Part shown: in pieces, positions 33,073 to 44,138 of the stretch | Layout of the letters: every line of letters starts with the position of its first letter | Numbering within the stretch: the first letter of the stretch is position 1 | NCBI GenBank assembly: GCA_020736575.1 | Contig: JAGPYM010000002.1 | Coordinates: 372,001 to 436,000, forward strand | From: Thelonectria olida | Lineage: Eukaryota > Ascomycota > Sordariomycetes > Hypocreales > Nectriaceae | Length of the DNA stretch: 64,000 bases | Direction: 5' to 3' | Position numbers and translations under genes: made by a program | Notes under the pieces: model-generated | What the model was told of the DNA's origin: nothing | Seen by the model: the letters and a program-made list of their open reading frames with translations, nothing else | The model's database searches: none

Positions 33073-34316
33073 GGCGATGCTGCAGTTTTGGGACTTGTTT
33101 GGTGCGAAGGGCTGGAGTGAGAGGGGTAACGAGTGGACGAGTTTATAAGGTGACAAGGTCAACCGGTGGAGTATTCCGTTGTGCCCAGCCTCATCAGCTC
33201 CTGGCGATGCGTGTCAAGCACCACAAGTACGAATATTAAAGGCTCAAAAGCTTGTTTGCTTGCTTTGCGTTATCCTGTCTGTCTACTTGCGTATACTATT
33301 CTCATTCCCCCATTTATTCCTCCCGCTCCGCCACCAAATGCTTCCAGTCTCCTACCGAATCCTCAGGCGACAGGACATAGGCAGGGTTCTGCTCTTGAAG
33401 GTGACGATCGCGAAAGAGAAATCCCTGCCCCCAAAAGACTCTGCCAGCACAAGGAGACGTCTCCTTCCCCAATCCAAGACGACACAATCCTCGCGTCCGA
33501 TAACGGATAATTGGTCCCTGCGAACGAAAGGTCCAGGAAGCCCTGAAACATGCGCAGGTTATCAACCATGTCGAAGCACCGGACAGGATTGCGACAATTC
33601 TGCTTTTTGATGCTGCACAGTCCAGCGCGTGTCCCCGTCTCCTAGGACGAGGTTGTGCTCCGACGGTAATCCCAAGGAGATTGGGTACCACTTCAAATCG
33701 ACCTATTGTCATTATCAGACCTTGCCCTAGAGAGTTCATTCCCCAACAGGATTCGACGACATGGTGGCAGGCTTCACCTGTCAATACTTCATTCACACGG
33801 AAGGAGTTGGCTACCTTCACAATTTTGCGCAAGCGTGCTTGGACTGTAAGAGTTGGATGTGATAAAGGGAGGGAGGCTCGGTAGTACCTTAAAAGCGACT
33901 TCCCAAATACATCAAGGACACATAGCTTTGGCACACCAGCGACACATGCACCCTGAGGAAGTCGGAAGTCAGGCTCTAGTACAATCTTTGGGTGACATGT
34001 AAATTCTTAAGAACGCACCTGCTGATTCCATGAAACGATTAGTACAATGAGCAACGCGCCATGTCTTCATCCTGAGCCATTACTGCTGTGCCGTTCAGTC
34101 GACACAGCCGTGAATCATCCCTGCCTCAAAGCAGCCGGTGAGTGCTGCCGTCTTCAAAGAGATATCACTAGGTACGTTGGCAAGTCATCTCGACTGTTTT
34201 GTCACGTCAACACAACTTCAACAGAACATCACCAATCCCAAGTATTCCTCATCATTCAGTCCAATCCCCACGTATTCATGTGTTCAGACTCACTCGCACG
34301 GACGTCCTCAGTCACC
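33073..34316. other. Intergenic, 1.2 kb, with a possible coding relic
   Basis: The left edge is the Nudix gene's promoter. The middle holds coding-looking plus-strand segments listed separately. The right part precedes the charged protein at 34317; a frame open from 34047 could add 90 residues to it, but those read as unstructured leader. Confidence 0.45.
33310..33884 (+). pseudogene. Possible decayed or unspliced coding segment
   Basis: Two adjacent plus-strand segments in different frames read like protein. The first ends SPIQDDTILASDNG near 33510. The second runs from about 33507 to 33884 with CERKVQEALKHAQVINHVEA, then RIATILLFDAAQSSACPRLL, and stops at TAG. They meet at a one-base frame change with no splice signals between, which suggests a frameshifted relic. 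No family is recognised. It could also be an exon of a gene I cannot assemble, or chance. Confidence 0.3.
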
Positions 34317-35054
34317 ATGGCAATTCGAAAGAAGCGACGCTACCAACAAGTAAGAGAGCGTGCCAAACGCCGCAGGCACACGAAAGAGGTGAAGCGCGAC
34401 CGTGGCGGTGATGCCAAGGACGGCATCATTGAGGCGAACCTGGACCCCGATGGGCCCAAGGCTCTCGAAGGGCCCGCCGCCGATCCCTCTGATGCTGATG
34501 ATGATGATGAGCAAGATCAAGACCCCCATTCGGTTCCTCGCGTTGTCCCCGATATGTCAAACGTTCTCCCCGCAGCCAAGGGAGTTGAGCCTGAGCCCTG
34601 TGATGACGGCGCCCAGGAACAAGATGCTGCCTCAATCCCTCGCATTATTCCCGGCGAGCCAAACTTGACAAAGACAAACGAAACAATCTTGGGCAACGGT
34701 CTGGACGACCAGATACTCACCCAAGATGACGACGTGAAGATGGCTGATGGCGACGGCGGCAACGGCGCTATCCTCTGGCCCTTTACATATACTGCACCGG
34801 GGGAGTTTGAGAAGCCGGGACAACCCAGTCCTCAGGCAAAGTCAAACAGCCTCAAAGGCCCTATTGGTTCCGGACAACTCGTTGCTGACCAGTTCAAACG
34901 ACAACCAACCCCCCCACAACAAGACGACTCTTCCGAGGAAGAACCTTCGTCAGCCTCGAGTTCCAAGAGTTCTCAAAAGAACTATTCCATCGAAAAGGAT
35001 GACACACTCTCTGAGCTTCTTGGTTCCTCGACCTTGAACTCCGATCAGCCTTAA
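34317..35054 (+). CDS. Charged, disordered protein with basic N-terminus, unrecognised
   Basis: A 245-aa frame from the ATG at 34317. Residues 1-30 are strongly basic (AIRKKRRYQQVRERAKRRR), a likely bipartite nuclear localisation signal. The rest is acidic, Pro/Asp/Ser-rich and repetitive: two copies of a P-R-I/V-V/I-P motif (VPRVVPDMSN, IPRIIPGEPN), an Asp run DADDDDEQDQD and a Ser/Glu tail SSEEEPSSASSSKSSQK. Few hydrophobic residues suggest an intrinsically disordered nuclear protein. The frame is open 90 codons upstream, but that part lacks the same composition, so the later ATG is preferred. Function unknown. Confidence 0.55.
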   Translation: MAIRKKRRYQQVRERAKRRRHTKEVKRDRGGDAKDGIIEANLDPDGPKALEGPAADPSDADDDDEQDQDPHSVPRVVPDMSNVLPAAKGVEPEPCDDGAQEQDAASIPRIIPGEPNLTKTNETILGNGLDDQILTQDDDVKMADGDGGNGAILWPFTYTAPGEFEKPGQPSPQAKSNSLKGPIGSGQLVADQFKRQPTPPQQDDSSEEEPSSASSSKSSQKNYSIEKDDTLSELLGSSTLNSDQP

Positions 35055-35324
35055 TGCCCAACACCAAGTCCATCTGAAGACTGGACGTCTCAGAAGCAAG
35101 CCTTGAAAGGTACACACCTTGACCCTTTGAGCTCTGACACTTTGCTGGATATGTACTATCCCTGGCGTATTGTCCCCGAAAAAGCCGAATATTGTTCTAA
35201 TTCTCTTCTGTAGGATTGGAAGTGGATTTGGACGTTGAGTATTGACACACGGAACACAGCGTTTGTAGCAGACACAGACATGGATAGAATAGCGATTCAT
35301 GAATGACATTCGGTTTGGTTGCCT

Positions 35325-36557
35325 TTATGTCTCAATTCTTCTGGGTGGTTCATCGGCAGACATGGGGGATACAGGGTCACTCTCGTCTTGATACCCAGGC
35401 TCGTCAACGGCAGACACCAGCGTCTGGTTTCTCCTCTCAATGCGTCTTCTCCAAGGCTTGTATATGAGAACGGAAGCAAGACCGACTACAACGAAAACAC
35501 CGCAAATGCTGCCGCCTATAATGTCAAAGTGGTCGCCAATAGCCGACACGCCGTCCCAGAAGCGGCCGTCTGGCTCAGCCACGTTTTGAATAAGGGACAA
35601 GACTTGAATGATGCCAATGAAGGCGGCCACAAAGACGGTGATTCCGGTGAGGACGATTGAGTAATAGAGAATGGCCACAGTATCGCGGGCGAAGGCCTTG
35701 GATGTGTACAGAGCCATCATCAAGGCGCCGTCTGTGGTGTCGAGGAGACACATTCCGGCTGTTTGGTTGGTTAGCATTTGATAGTGACCCTGTTGCCATG
35801 ATAGTCATGACCTACCTGTAAAGAGGATGGGGAAAATCAGAATCAGCCAAATGCTCGTTCCCTGGACAGCTTGGATACTCGCGATTCCGAGGATGGCAAT
35901 CTCAGAGCTCGTATCGAAACCGAGACCGAATACAACGCCGAGAGGGTACATCTTCCACGGACGGTCGATGACACGGAACAAGCGCTTGAAGACACGGGCC
36001 AGGAAGCCGGCGCCCTCGAGGGCGAACTGGTCCTGGACGATGGGATCGTTGCCTTGCAGCTGCTGCCGACGCTGGTCGGCGAGGACTTCCTTCAGGCGCT
36101 GGACGAGCTTGTAGAGAACCCAGCCGTTGCCCAGACAGAGGATGATGAGGAAGGCGGCGCTGACGCTGGTGCCGACGATGTTGCCGATGTGGGAAAAGTT
36201 GTCGAAACGGTCTCGCAGCGCTCCGCTCGTGGCGGCCACGACGATGCACGTAATAATGACAATGGTGCTGTGGCCAAGCGAGAAGAAGGTCCCCACGGTA
36301 GCTGGTCTCTGGCCGGAGGCGATGAGGCGCCGGGTCATCAGGTCGATGGCCGAGATGTGGTCTGCGTCGAGGGCATGGCGCAGACCGAGGGTGTAGGACA
36401 GCGCTGCTGAGGAGATGAGTGCGGGGTGGAAGTGCAGGACGATGGCAACGGCGACCCAGATGACGAGGTTGACGGCGATGAGGAGGCTGATGATGAGGAG
36501 GGTGTTTGTGGGAATGCCGTGGAGGAACTTTGGTTTGGAGATGTTGAAGCGAGCCAT
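35325..36557 (-). CDS. Nickel/cobalt transporter, NiCoT family
   Basis: Two exons on the minus strand, 36557-35816 and 35758-35325, with a 57-nt phase-1 intron, giving 391 aa. The NiCoT signature RHALDADHI is at residues 60-68 in the second membrane helix, with the other family blocks FSLGHSTIV, GLGFDTSSEIA and FTAGMCLLDTTDG. The His/Asp residues of the first motif bind the metal. About eight membrane segments are present, and the tail after residue 350 is hydrophilic. The family imports Ni2+ or Co2+ across the plasma membrane with high affinity; Ni2+ would feed urease in fungi. Which metal is preferred cannot be told from sequence. Confidence 0.93.
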
Positions 36558-37217
36558 GATGAGTATCTTGCTTCTCTTGTGAAGCTGCAGTGATGGTGTT
36601 GAAGGCTGGTTTCACGTCTCGCTGACCAAAGACACCTCGTCCATCCAATGTACGCAGAGTGGAACGCAACACACAAGATGAATGAAAAGGTTCTTCAACG
36701 TTCAATATAAAGACAGCAACTAGAGATGCATGCAACGATTAAAACCTCTTCGTGACCCCGCCTAATCCATGATCCCGCCGCCGGGCAACACCCCCACTAC
36801 CTAAACGCCTCCTTCTAGATGTTCAAGCAGTAACGCGATTTTGACTCGCTAGTTCTGCGTCTCGACGAATAGTACGAGTTAGCCTCTGCAACAGAGAAAA
36901 TATGCGCGGTAATCGCTTCGAGTATGGACGGACGGCTCGTTGTGGCCGCCGGCCGCCGCCGCGCCAGTGGGGTATTGGCTCCGGGCACTAACTTCTTAGT
37001 AGGGCCTGGATCTTATCGTGCGTCTCGTGAATCGAATGTGAGAGAGAATATGGCCAATGGGGATTTAGTTGGTTGGCAAGAGTATGTAACTGTGAAACTA
37101 ATGAATGAGGCTCGGCTGGGCAGGGGACATTGATGTCGTGGTCTGTCTATAACTCTATACATAATCTGGGTATTCAGCGTACAGTAACAACTCTCTTCCT
37201 CTTACGACATCAATCAA
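36558..37217. other. Intergenic, 0.66 kb: NiCoT upstream region
   Basis: Contains the NiCoT promoter and leader and the 3' flank of the Dabb gene. A GC-rich CCG/CGG-rich patch lies near 36945-36970. No coding frame was recognised. Confidence 0.5.
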
Positions 37218-37698
37218 TTACAGCTTGATTCCCCCCGCAGCGAAATTCACCATGTGTTCATCCTCGGCATCCACCTCAAAGTCGTATCTCGTCACATCTT
37301 CGGCATAGGGCCATAAATATTGGCTCGTGACTCTGCCATGCATACATCAGCACCCATCCATCCAACTCTGCTTTAAATTCCGGGAGTGGCGCTTACCTGT
37401 GATGCTCGCTGCTCGCCTGGTACTCGGCCAGCGCAGCCGCGTCGGGGTGGAAGCTCAGAAGCGCAACCTGAAAACCCTTGCTCCGGGCGATTGGGTCGGT
37501 GATGGAAGGCCCTCCCACGACGAGACGTTGGTCTTTGACGCAGGGCAGCGCTTTGAGGGTCTTGAGTTCTTTGGCGAAGACGTCCCGGTGCGAGGAGGGA
37601 ACGTCTTGCTTGAACTTGAACAAGACTGTCGATCACTGGTGAGTGGGAGAAACTGGGTGCGTGTGACAGGCATGCTTACCAATATGGACGACAGTCAT
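37218..37698 (-). CDS. Stress-responsive A/B barrel (Dabb) domain protein
   Basis: Three exons on the minus strand: 37698-37680, 37625-37397 and 37332-37218 (introns 54 and 64 nt; phases 1 and 2), giving 120 aa. The fold signature is clear: MTVVHIVLFKFKQDV at the start, LVVGGPSITDPIARSKGFQV in the middle, ASSEHHR before the second intron and YDFEVDAED at the end. Dabb proteins are small dimeric ferredoxin-like barrels. Some are stress proteins and others are cyclases or lyases such as olivetolic acid cyclase. Three CGG-N7-CCG sites lie in the gap upstream, so it probably belongs to the cluster that follows. Its reaction there is unknown. Confidence 0.85.
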
Positions 37699-38139
37699 GA
37701 TGGATAAATTTTGCCTGAGAACTTCCACGGGTTTTACTCTGATCAGAAATCGGAGTGCCATTATTTCCTGGAGGCGTCTGGGTATTTAATAAGGCTGCGA
37801 GAGGCGACTTACACGAGAGACGGGAAAAGGCCGTCAGTCAATGGCCACGCGACAACCCGTCGGACATTGTCCGCACGAGGCGAGATGTTCGGCCCGTATG
37901 GAAATGAATGAGTCTTCAGGTGATCAATGGATGAATCTTTCGGGTTTACGGATGTCAGTTTCGGATTGTAACCGGTCGGACGGTGATCGGATGGATGCCG
38001 ATGATGTGTAAGTGGTGGTTGGTGAGATTTAAGCGAGACTCATGGTTATGTACCGCGACATCACGAACTAACATGAAGATAGGATTATTAAGAAGAGACT
38101 TTTACAATAGACAGGTATATTCAATTAATTACAAGTGTA
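37699..38139. promoter_or_regulatory. Dabb upstream region with three CGG-N7-CCG inverted repeats
   Basis: Sites at 37821-37833 (CGGGAAAAGGCCG), 37861-37873 (CGGACATTGTCCG, a full palindrome around its central base) and 37988-38000 (CGGATGGATGCCG). They lie 123, 163 and 290 nt upstream of the Dabb start. CGG half-sites inverted at fixed spacing are the classic target of Zn2Cys6 dimers, and a Zn2Cys6 gene lies 1.7 kb away. Binding is inference. The Ldh2-family stop is at the right end. Confidence 0.6.
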
Positions 38140-39216
38140 TCAAGATCCAATCTTCAACGGCTCGACCGACACCTTTTCCGCCTCGGCATTCAACGCATCA
38201 ATCTCAGCCTGCACGAGCGGAATGCCACTCTTCTCCCGCTCAGCCTGCGCAAGCTGTTCCAACTCGCCAGGGAAGTAAATACGTTCCACGCCAACTGCCT
38301 TTTCGGATCCAACAACGCGGCCGTAGAGATACTCCATGCGCTCTCGGAACTCGTCGAGGCTCATGAACAGGTCCGGCTTGATTGCTACGAGGAAGTGGCC
38401 TACATCGGCGGCTCGAGAGGGATCGTATGGACCCGTAACGTGCCCTGCAAAGGCCGACCCCGAGAGGACCCCGGAGAAGACGTCCATCATGATGGACAGG
38501 GCAGAGCCCTTCGGACCTCCCATGGGCAGCATCACGCCTTCGAGAGCGGCGGCGGGATCGTCCGTCTGACGGCCCTCCTTGTCGAGAGCCCAATCCAGCG
38601 GAATCTTCTCCCCGCGTCTCTTGGCCTTGTAAATCTTGCCCCGGGCCGCAACAGACGGAGCCATGTCGAGGATGAAGTTGGTCGTGGCCGTCTTGCCCGG
38701 CGCGCCGCACGCAATGGGAGACACGCCCATGAGCTTGCTCTTGCCGCCGAAAGCCGGCAGTGCGGGACTCGAGTTGGTGAAGACGAGGCTCATCATGTCG
38801 GCGTCTATGGCCTGTTGCACCAGCCACGCGGACATGCCAAAGTGGTTCGAGTGCTTGATGCTCGCCATGCCGATGCCGAAGACCTTGGCCGACTCAATGG
38901 CAGCTGCCATGCCCTTGTAGGCGGCAACGAAGCCGAAGCCGTTCTTGCCGTCGACCTGGGCAACGGCCGGGGTGACTTGGGTCAGGGTAGGCTCAGCGGT
39001 AGCATCGAGGGCGCCCTGACGGATGCGCTCCATGTACGAGGGGATGCGGTTCATGCCGTGGGTGTCTACGCCGCGGAGATCGGCGGCGATCAAGCAGCGG
39101 GCGACGATGGCGGCATTTTCAGAAGGGACGCCGTTTCCTTGGAGGATGTCTTGGACCAGACGGCGGGCTTCTGAGGGGGGGATGGGGAACTTTTGCGATT
39201 CAGCAGAGTCGGCCAT
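38140..39216 (-). CDS. Ldh2/malate-L-lactate dehydrogenase family oxidoreductase
   Basis: An intronless protein of 358 aa from the ATG at 39216. An upstream in-frame start would add a low-complexity Thr-rich leader and is not used. Family marks are RGVDTHGMNRIP (His53), GKNGFGFVAA and IKHSNHFGMSAW (His123, His126), then NFILDMAPS and GPKGSALSIMMDVFSG. The Ldh2 fold differs from Rossmann dehydrogenases and uses NAD(P)H on alpha-keto or alpha-hydroxy acids (malate, lactate, ureidoglycolate, 2,3-diketogulonate, cyclic imino acids). It is divergent from the Zn2Cys6 gene across a 473-nt promoter with three CGG-N7-CCG sites. In the cluster it would reduce or oxidise a 2-oxo/2-hydroxy acid; the exact substrate is open. 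Confidence 0.9.
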   Translation of the reverse strand: MADSAESQKFPIPPSEARRLVQDILQGNGVPSENAAIVARCLIAADLRGVDTHGMNRIPSYMERIRQGALDATAEPTLTQVTPAVAQVDGKNGFGFVAAYKGMAAAIESAKVFGIGMASIKHSNHFGMSAWLVQQAIDADMMSLVFTNSSPALPAFGGKSKLMGVSPIACGAPGKTATTNFILDMAPSVAARGKIYKAKRRGEKIPLDWALDKEGRQTDDPAAALEGVMLPMGGPKGSALSIMMDVFSGVLSGSAFAGHVTGPYDPSRAADVGHFLVAIKPDLFMSLDEFRERMEYLYGRVVGSEKAVGVERIYFPGELEQLAQAEREKSGIPLVQAEIDALNAEAEKVSVEPLKIGS

Positions 39217-39689
39217 TGTTGTTGTTGTTGATGATGTTTGTTTGTTGGTGTAGTTGGAGCTGTGATTTAGGCTAAAGAGCAACCATGTAGAAGAGCTATG
39301 GAGTTTGAGGAAACGAACGATAGTTGAAATGGTTTCAAGTGAATATTATAAACGAAGATATTCATAAAAGTCGGCTTCAAAACCGAGTGTTTGCGTCGTT
39401 GTGCACCGGCTTTAATCCGATGTGAGTCGTGTCAATGACTCTTTGTTCCATCCATGTCATTTACATGTCATACTACTACCCCAATCTCTTTCGAAATGAG
39501 GCTCCGTCTGGTGGTTTGACGACGCGGGAATTTCCCGCATCATTAGACGGCATCTCCCCGCACGCTCTCGGAATATGGCCACTTTTTCACCCTTTCACCT
39601 CAACCCCGTCTCCACGCCGCCTCCACATATCGACTCCCTTGATAGGGGATCCCAATGCTCATGTAACGTGTTAGTTGCGCGAGGGAACA
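39217..39689. promoter_or_regulatory. Divergent Ldh2/regulator promoter with three CGG-N7-CCG sites
   Basis: Sites at 39407-39419 (CGGCTTTAATCCG), 39525-39537 (CGGGAATTTCCCG, the core of a 15-bp palindrome GCGGGAATTTCCCGC) and 39548-39560 (CGGCATCTCCCCG). The last two begin 23 nt apart, about two helical turns. A near-match with an 8-nt spacer lies close to 39372. The position between the Ldh2-family gene and the Zn2Cys6 gene suggests the regulator also controls itself. Confidence 0.6.
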
Positions 39690-42070
39690 ATGGCCAACAA
39701 CGATAACGAGGACATTTCCCGCGCTGGAGCTGCCCGGTCTCGGGGGCCGGGCTCGCAGGCGCGTCGGAACCCTCGCCTTCGTCTGGCCTGTCTCCGTTGC
39801 CAGCGGCGGAAGATCAAGGTACGGCCCCTTTCCCTCTCGGCCAAATTATTATTGCCCGGGATGCTGATGAGAAGCAATTGGAAAGTGTGACGGAGACCTC
39901 CCGGCGTGTAGGAACTGTCGCAATGCTGGCGCGACGTGCGCCGACGGAGAAAGTGCCCGGTTGAGAGACCTCCCCAGAGCGTGCGTGCCTATGCTTTATT
40001 ATCCTGGACTCCCATTGGACGGCTTGTACTTACATTCACTATAGGTATATTGTGAATCTAAAGCGTCGCATAGTCTGGTTAGAGTCAATTGTACGCTCAA
40101 GATGTCCAGACGTCGATCTATCCCAAGAGCTTCCTCCCATCGACGAAGCAGACCAGGACCAGTTCGATGAGAATGGGGATAGTACCATCAACCTAACTCA
40201 ATTCTCTCCCAGTGGTGGTCCGGTGCAAGACGCTCCCACTGGGCTCAGCAATCCGTTAACCAGCACTCCTCAAGAGCCGACTAGATCAGGTCCTGGGCCA
40301 CAGGCGGGGGAAGCCAATGCTCTAACCCACGAGATCGGATTGGTATCGCTGGCCACGAACCAAGATCCACGATACATCGGCCCTTCAAGCGGCTACTTCC
40401 TAGCTCGCGTCATGCTGGACTCTGTTTCGAGACTCGATGAACGGGCTACGAGACCAATCCGCGACGCTCCCTTCCCAACTCAACTGGTCGAGGCCATCCA
40501 AGCACCGCTTCCTCTGCCGTCGAGGGACATGGCAAAACAACTATGCGATGCCTACTTCGACGTCATCCATCTTCAATATCCCATTCTTCATGAACCCACG
40601 TTTCTCAAAATACTAGAGCAAGCCTACTCCCAAGACGAGATGGACCCTGTGGTTGGCTTCCAGGTCTTCATGGTACTGGCCCTCGGCGCCATGATCCTGT
40701 CGGCTCGTCTCAAGGCGCGCATCCCAGGAGAGTCGTATTGTCTCTCTGCCCTGAAGTACTATCCAAATCTCAACCTTGAAAATTCCATCCAGGGCGTCCA
40801 GTGCCTGCTCTTGTTGCTCATCTTTACCATCCACAACCCCTATGTTCGACTAAACGTTTGGTATCTGAACTACCATTGTCTTGCCGCACTGCTTGACCTT
40901 GGGCTGCAGCGAAACATTAGCACTCGATCAGGGATCTCCTTGCTGGAACAAGAGATGAGAGCCAGAATATTCTGGGTCATATTTTCTTTTGACCGAATTA
41001 TTTGCACCATGATGGGCCGGCCCATTGGTGTGCGAGACGAAGCTTGCGAATTACGTGTAAGTCTCCAGTGCGCGTGAATAAACCGTCCTATACTGATATG
41101 GACGTAGATGCCGGAGGGCCTGAGTGACGAAGACTTGGTCATCTATCGAACATCTCCCGTCGATTCCATCCCACGCTCCAAGGACATGCAGTTCGCCATG
41201 CATCTCTTCCGGGCGGCGAAACTCAACTCGGAGATTAAGTACGTCGCCAACAGCATCAACAGGAGCGCCCCGAGCTACGCCTACCCCCCAGTCAGAGATA
41301 TTGGCAGCTGGCAGTCCGACATGCTACAGCAGCTCGATGAATGGGCAACCCAGATACCGGCGCCAACGGATGACCCGTCCGACCAATATCTCAGAGCCAC
41401 GTGCCAGTTGCGATATCACGGATTGAGAATGCTCCTGCTCCGTCCAAGTCCAGCGATACCAAAGCCATCCGCCGAAGCTCTTATACAGTGCCACAAGAGC
41501 GCCTGCGAGAGTCTCCGGCTCTTTGACCACCTGTACAGCACAAACCTACTCGTCCACAGCTGGATAACGTTTCACTCTCTCGTGCTCAGCACCATCACTA
41601 TGCTTTTCTGCATCAAAGTAGTACCGGAAATCGCCTGCAAGACAGAAGTCGACGTCCTCATGGGCGACCTCAGCATCTCCCTGAGCGTCCTGAGCGCCAC
41701 GGGCGAGCACTGGTCAGGCGCAAAACGGAGCCGCGACATCTTGGACAGACTCGGACGATCGACGATCCGCTGGCTCCGGGGCCTTTCTAACAACGCGGAT
41801 TTCCGCGCTGCTCAGGCGGCTGTCGACGGCGGCTTCAACGTGATGCAGACGCCCTTAGTTCCGGGCACCATGCCGTTGACGGTGGACTCTGCCATCGGCA
41901 GCCTGGGCGCAGATGGAGGCATGGCTGGGTTCATGCAGAACCCGTTTGAAGATTTTATAGGGAACGATTCGTTTGCGGGATACTTCGAGGCGAGCGAGTC
42001 GGTCAATGTCGATACCATTGTGCGTGATCTGTTTCAGGACTTTATTCCCATGTACCCTAGTTTTGCTTAG
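39690..42070 (+). CDS. Zn2Cys6 fungal transcription factor, likely cluster regulator
   Basis: Four exons: 39690-39818, 39886-39980, 40045-41056 and 41108-42070 (introns 67, 64 and 51 nt; phases 0, 2, 0), giving 732 aa. The zinc cluster is complete once exons 1 and 2 are joined: Cys34, 37, 44, 51, 54 and 61, spaced C-x2-C-x6-C-x6-C-x2-C-x6-C, with the DNA-contacting basic patch QRRKIK. The segment AYIVNLKRRIVWLESIV after it is a short coiled coil for dimerisation. A fungal-specific TF middle-homology region follows (YFDVIHLQYPILHEPTF). Most of the surrounding promoters carry CGG-N7-CCG, the kind of inverted repeat such dimers bind. It is the natural candidate for that site; inducer unknown. 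Confidence 0.92.
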
Positions 42071-42133
42071 GCGTTTGTTTTGGACTGTGTTCAATTTGGT
42101 CCAATACCTTGACTATAGTATGTAATATTTATC

Positions 42134-44138
42134 CTACGATGCAACATCTTGCTTGGGACCTTTGGCAGTGAGAAAGTCAAAGTCGGCGCCGTCCTCGGCT
42201 TGATTCACGCGCTGCATGTAAAGACCTCGATAGCCTCGCATGTTCTTCCTCGCTTCCCAAGGCAAATCGCTCCCCTCCATCGTCCGAATCCTCTCCTCGA
42301 TCCTCCGCTGGATCTCTTCATCTGAAAGCTCGATGTGCAGAAGCCGCTTGTCAATGTCGCAGGTGATCACATCGCCGTTCCGGACGATTCCAAGCACCGA
42401 CCTTGGATCTGCAGCCTCAGGCGAGATGTGAAGGCCGATTGTGCCGCCGGCCGTGCCGCTCATGCGGCCGTCGCTCAGTCGAAGCATGTCGAGAACACCC
42501 TGCGACGCAATCTTTCGCGGGATGGGGATCAAGCCGGCTTCTGGCATGCCTGGGTTACCCACGGGGCCAATGTTCTGCAAGACCAGAACGCTGTCGGGAG
42601 TCACTTCCAGGTCGGGACTGTCGAGCCTCTCGGCCATGTCAGCAGAGTTGGCAAAGACGACGGCCGGTCCCGAGTGTTTGAGGAGGCGGCGGTCTTTGGA
42701 GGCGCTGGCTTTCATCACGGCGCCTCCGGGCGCGAGGTTGCCTCGCAGCACGACGAGAGACGATGCAGGGTAGAGAGGCTTGTCGAAGGGCTGGATGACG
42801 CTGAGTTCTCTTGGAACAGCCGTGTACGATGCACGAGCGATTTCTTGGCCCAGCGTTTGTCCCGTCACTGTCATGGCATCGATGTGTAGCAGCGGTTTGA
42901 TCTCGTGGAACAACGCAAGCATGCCGCCTGGGCAACGTTAGCAAACATTATCTAATAGGGGCACGCCAACAATGTGAACCTACCAGAGTTGTGAAAGTCG
43001 GTCATGTAGTTGTCTCCGCTGGGCTTCAAGTCAACCACCAGAGGCGTCTTGCGGCCAATCTCATCAACCGTGTCAAGATCAATCGTCCCAGCAACATCCG
43101 GGTGTCGTCCCGCAATGGCCATCAAATGAACGACGGCATTCGTGGACCCTCCAATGGCCTGCAGAACCGTGATGGCATTGAGAAACGACTCGCGAGTCAG
43201 CAAAGCTTGCGGTCGCAGCTTCTCGAACTGCTTTGTCGCGGCCACGGCGTGCTTCCCCGTCTCCTCGGCGATGCGTAGACGAGACGACGAGACTGCTGGT
43301 GCTGAGGCGCCGGCAAAGGGCATCATGCCGAGGCCGACTAGGATGCATGCCATTGTGCTCGCAGTGCCCATTACACCGCACGTTCCGGCCTATTCGCCAT
43401 GTCAGGCCTAGAAACTATCTCATGGGGGGAGAGATGGCTTACTGTAGGAGCTAGCTCATCGTTGATGGCTGAAATGTCTTCGATATCAATAGTCCCTGCT
43501 CGGAACTTGGCCCAGTTGTTTCTGCAATCGGTGCAAGCTCCGATTCTCACCCCTCGGTGACTGCCGGGCATCATTGGGCCCGTCACCAGGTGAAGAATCG
43601 GCTTGTTTGCTGAGATGCCGCCCATCAGCTGGGCTGGTGTTGTCTTGTCACAACCTGCACAGCACATTAGTACCCCTTTTCAACAGAGTTGGGATGTAAA
43701 GGGCTTACCGCCAATAAGAACAACAGCATCGCAAGGCTGGGCCTTGATCATCTCTTCCGTGTCCATGCTCATCAGGTTCCGAAGATACATGCTCGTCGGC
43801 GAAGAAAACGACTCGGCGATACTGATCGTCGGGAAGTCAATCGCCAGGCCGCCGTTCAACTGAACGCCGCGTTTTACGGCGTCGATCAATTGAGGAATAT
43901 TGGCGTGACATGGGTTGAAGCTGGAGTAGGTATTCACAATACCGATAATGGGGCGTGATAGCGCATCCTCACTATATCCCAGCGCCTTGATGAAGACCTT
44001 GCGCAAGAAGAGAGAGAAGTGAGGGTCTCCGTATGAGGCGAGGCCTTGACGTAGGCCAACTTTGGAGGTGATGGGCTTGTCAAGGTCGTAGTCCGAGTTG
44101 GGCCTGACGTTCTGCTCTTGGTCATTCATCTCAGCCAT
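42134..44138 (-). CDS. IlvD/EDD family dehydratase, sugar-acid dehydratase-like
   Basis: Four exons on the minus strand: 44138-43709, 43654-43443, 43389-42984 and 42927-42134 (introns 54, 53 and 56 nt; phases 1, 0, 1), giving 613 aa. The three iron-sulfur cysteines are present: Cys77 in NPCHANI, then GGCDKTTPAQL, then AGTCGVMGTA. Other family blocks are PGSHRG, QAIGGSTNAVVHLMAI and SDGRMSGTAGG. The motif CDKTTPA, in place of CDKNMPG of true dihydroxyacid dehydratase, points to the aldonate/pentonate dehydratase branch (L-arabinonate-like), which makes 2-keto-3-deoxy acids. A second mitochondrial-type Ilv3 would be expected elsewhere for valine and isoleucine. No targeting peptide is obvious. 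Divergent from the SDR gene; two CGG-N7-CCG sites lie between them. Confidence 0.9.

Noticed and set aside
34047..34316. 90-residue N-terminal extension of the charged protein
   Set aside because: Reads as leader sequence with different composition; the ATG at 34317 opens a typical basic nuclear-signal start.
38395..39174. 259-codon plus-strand frame
   Set aside because: Antisense to the Ldh2-family gene, whose motifs are complete; the mirror frame has no family signal.
39372..39385. CGG-N8-CCG in the Ldh2/regulator promoter
   Set aside because: The spacer is 8 nt where the other nine sites have 7; zinc-cluster dimers are strict about spacing.
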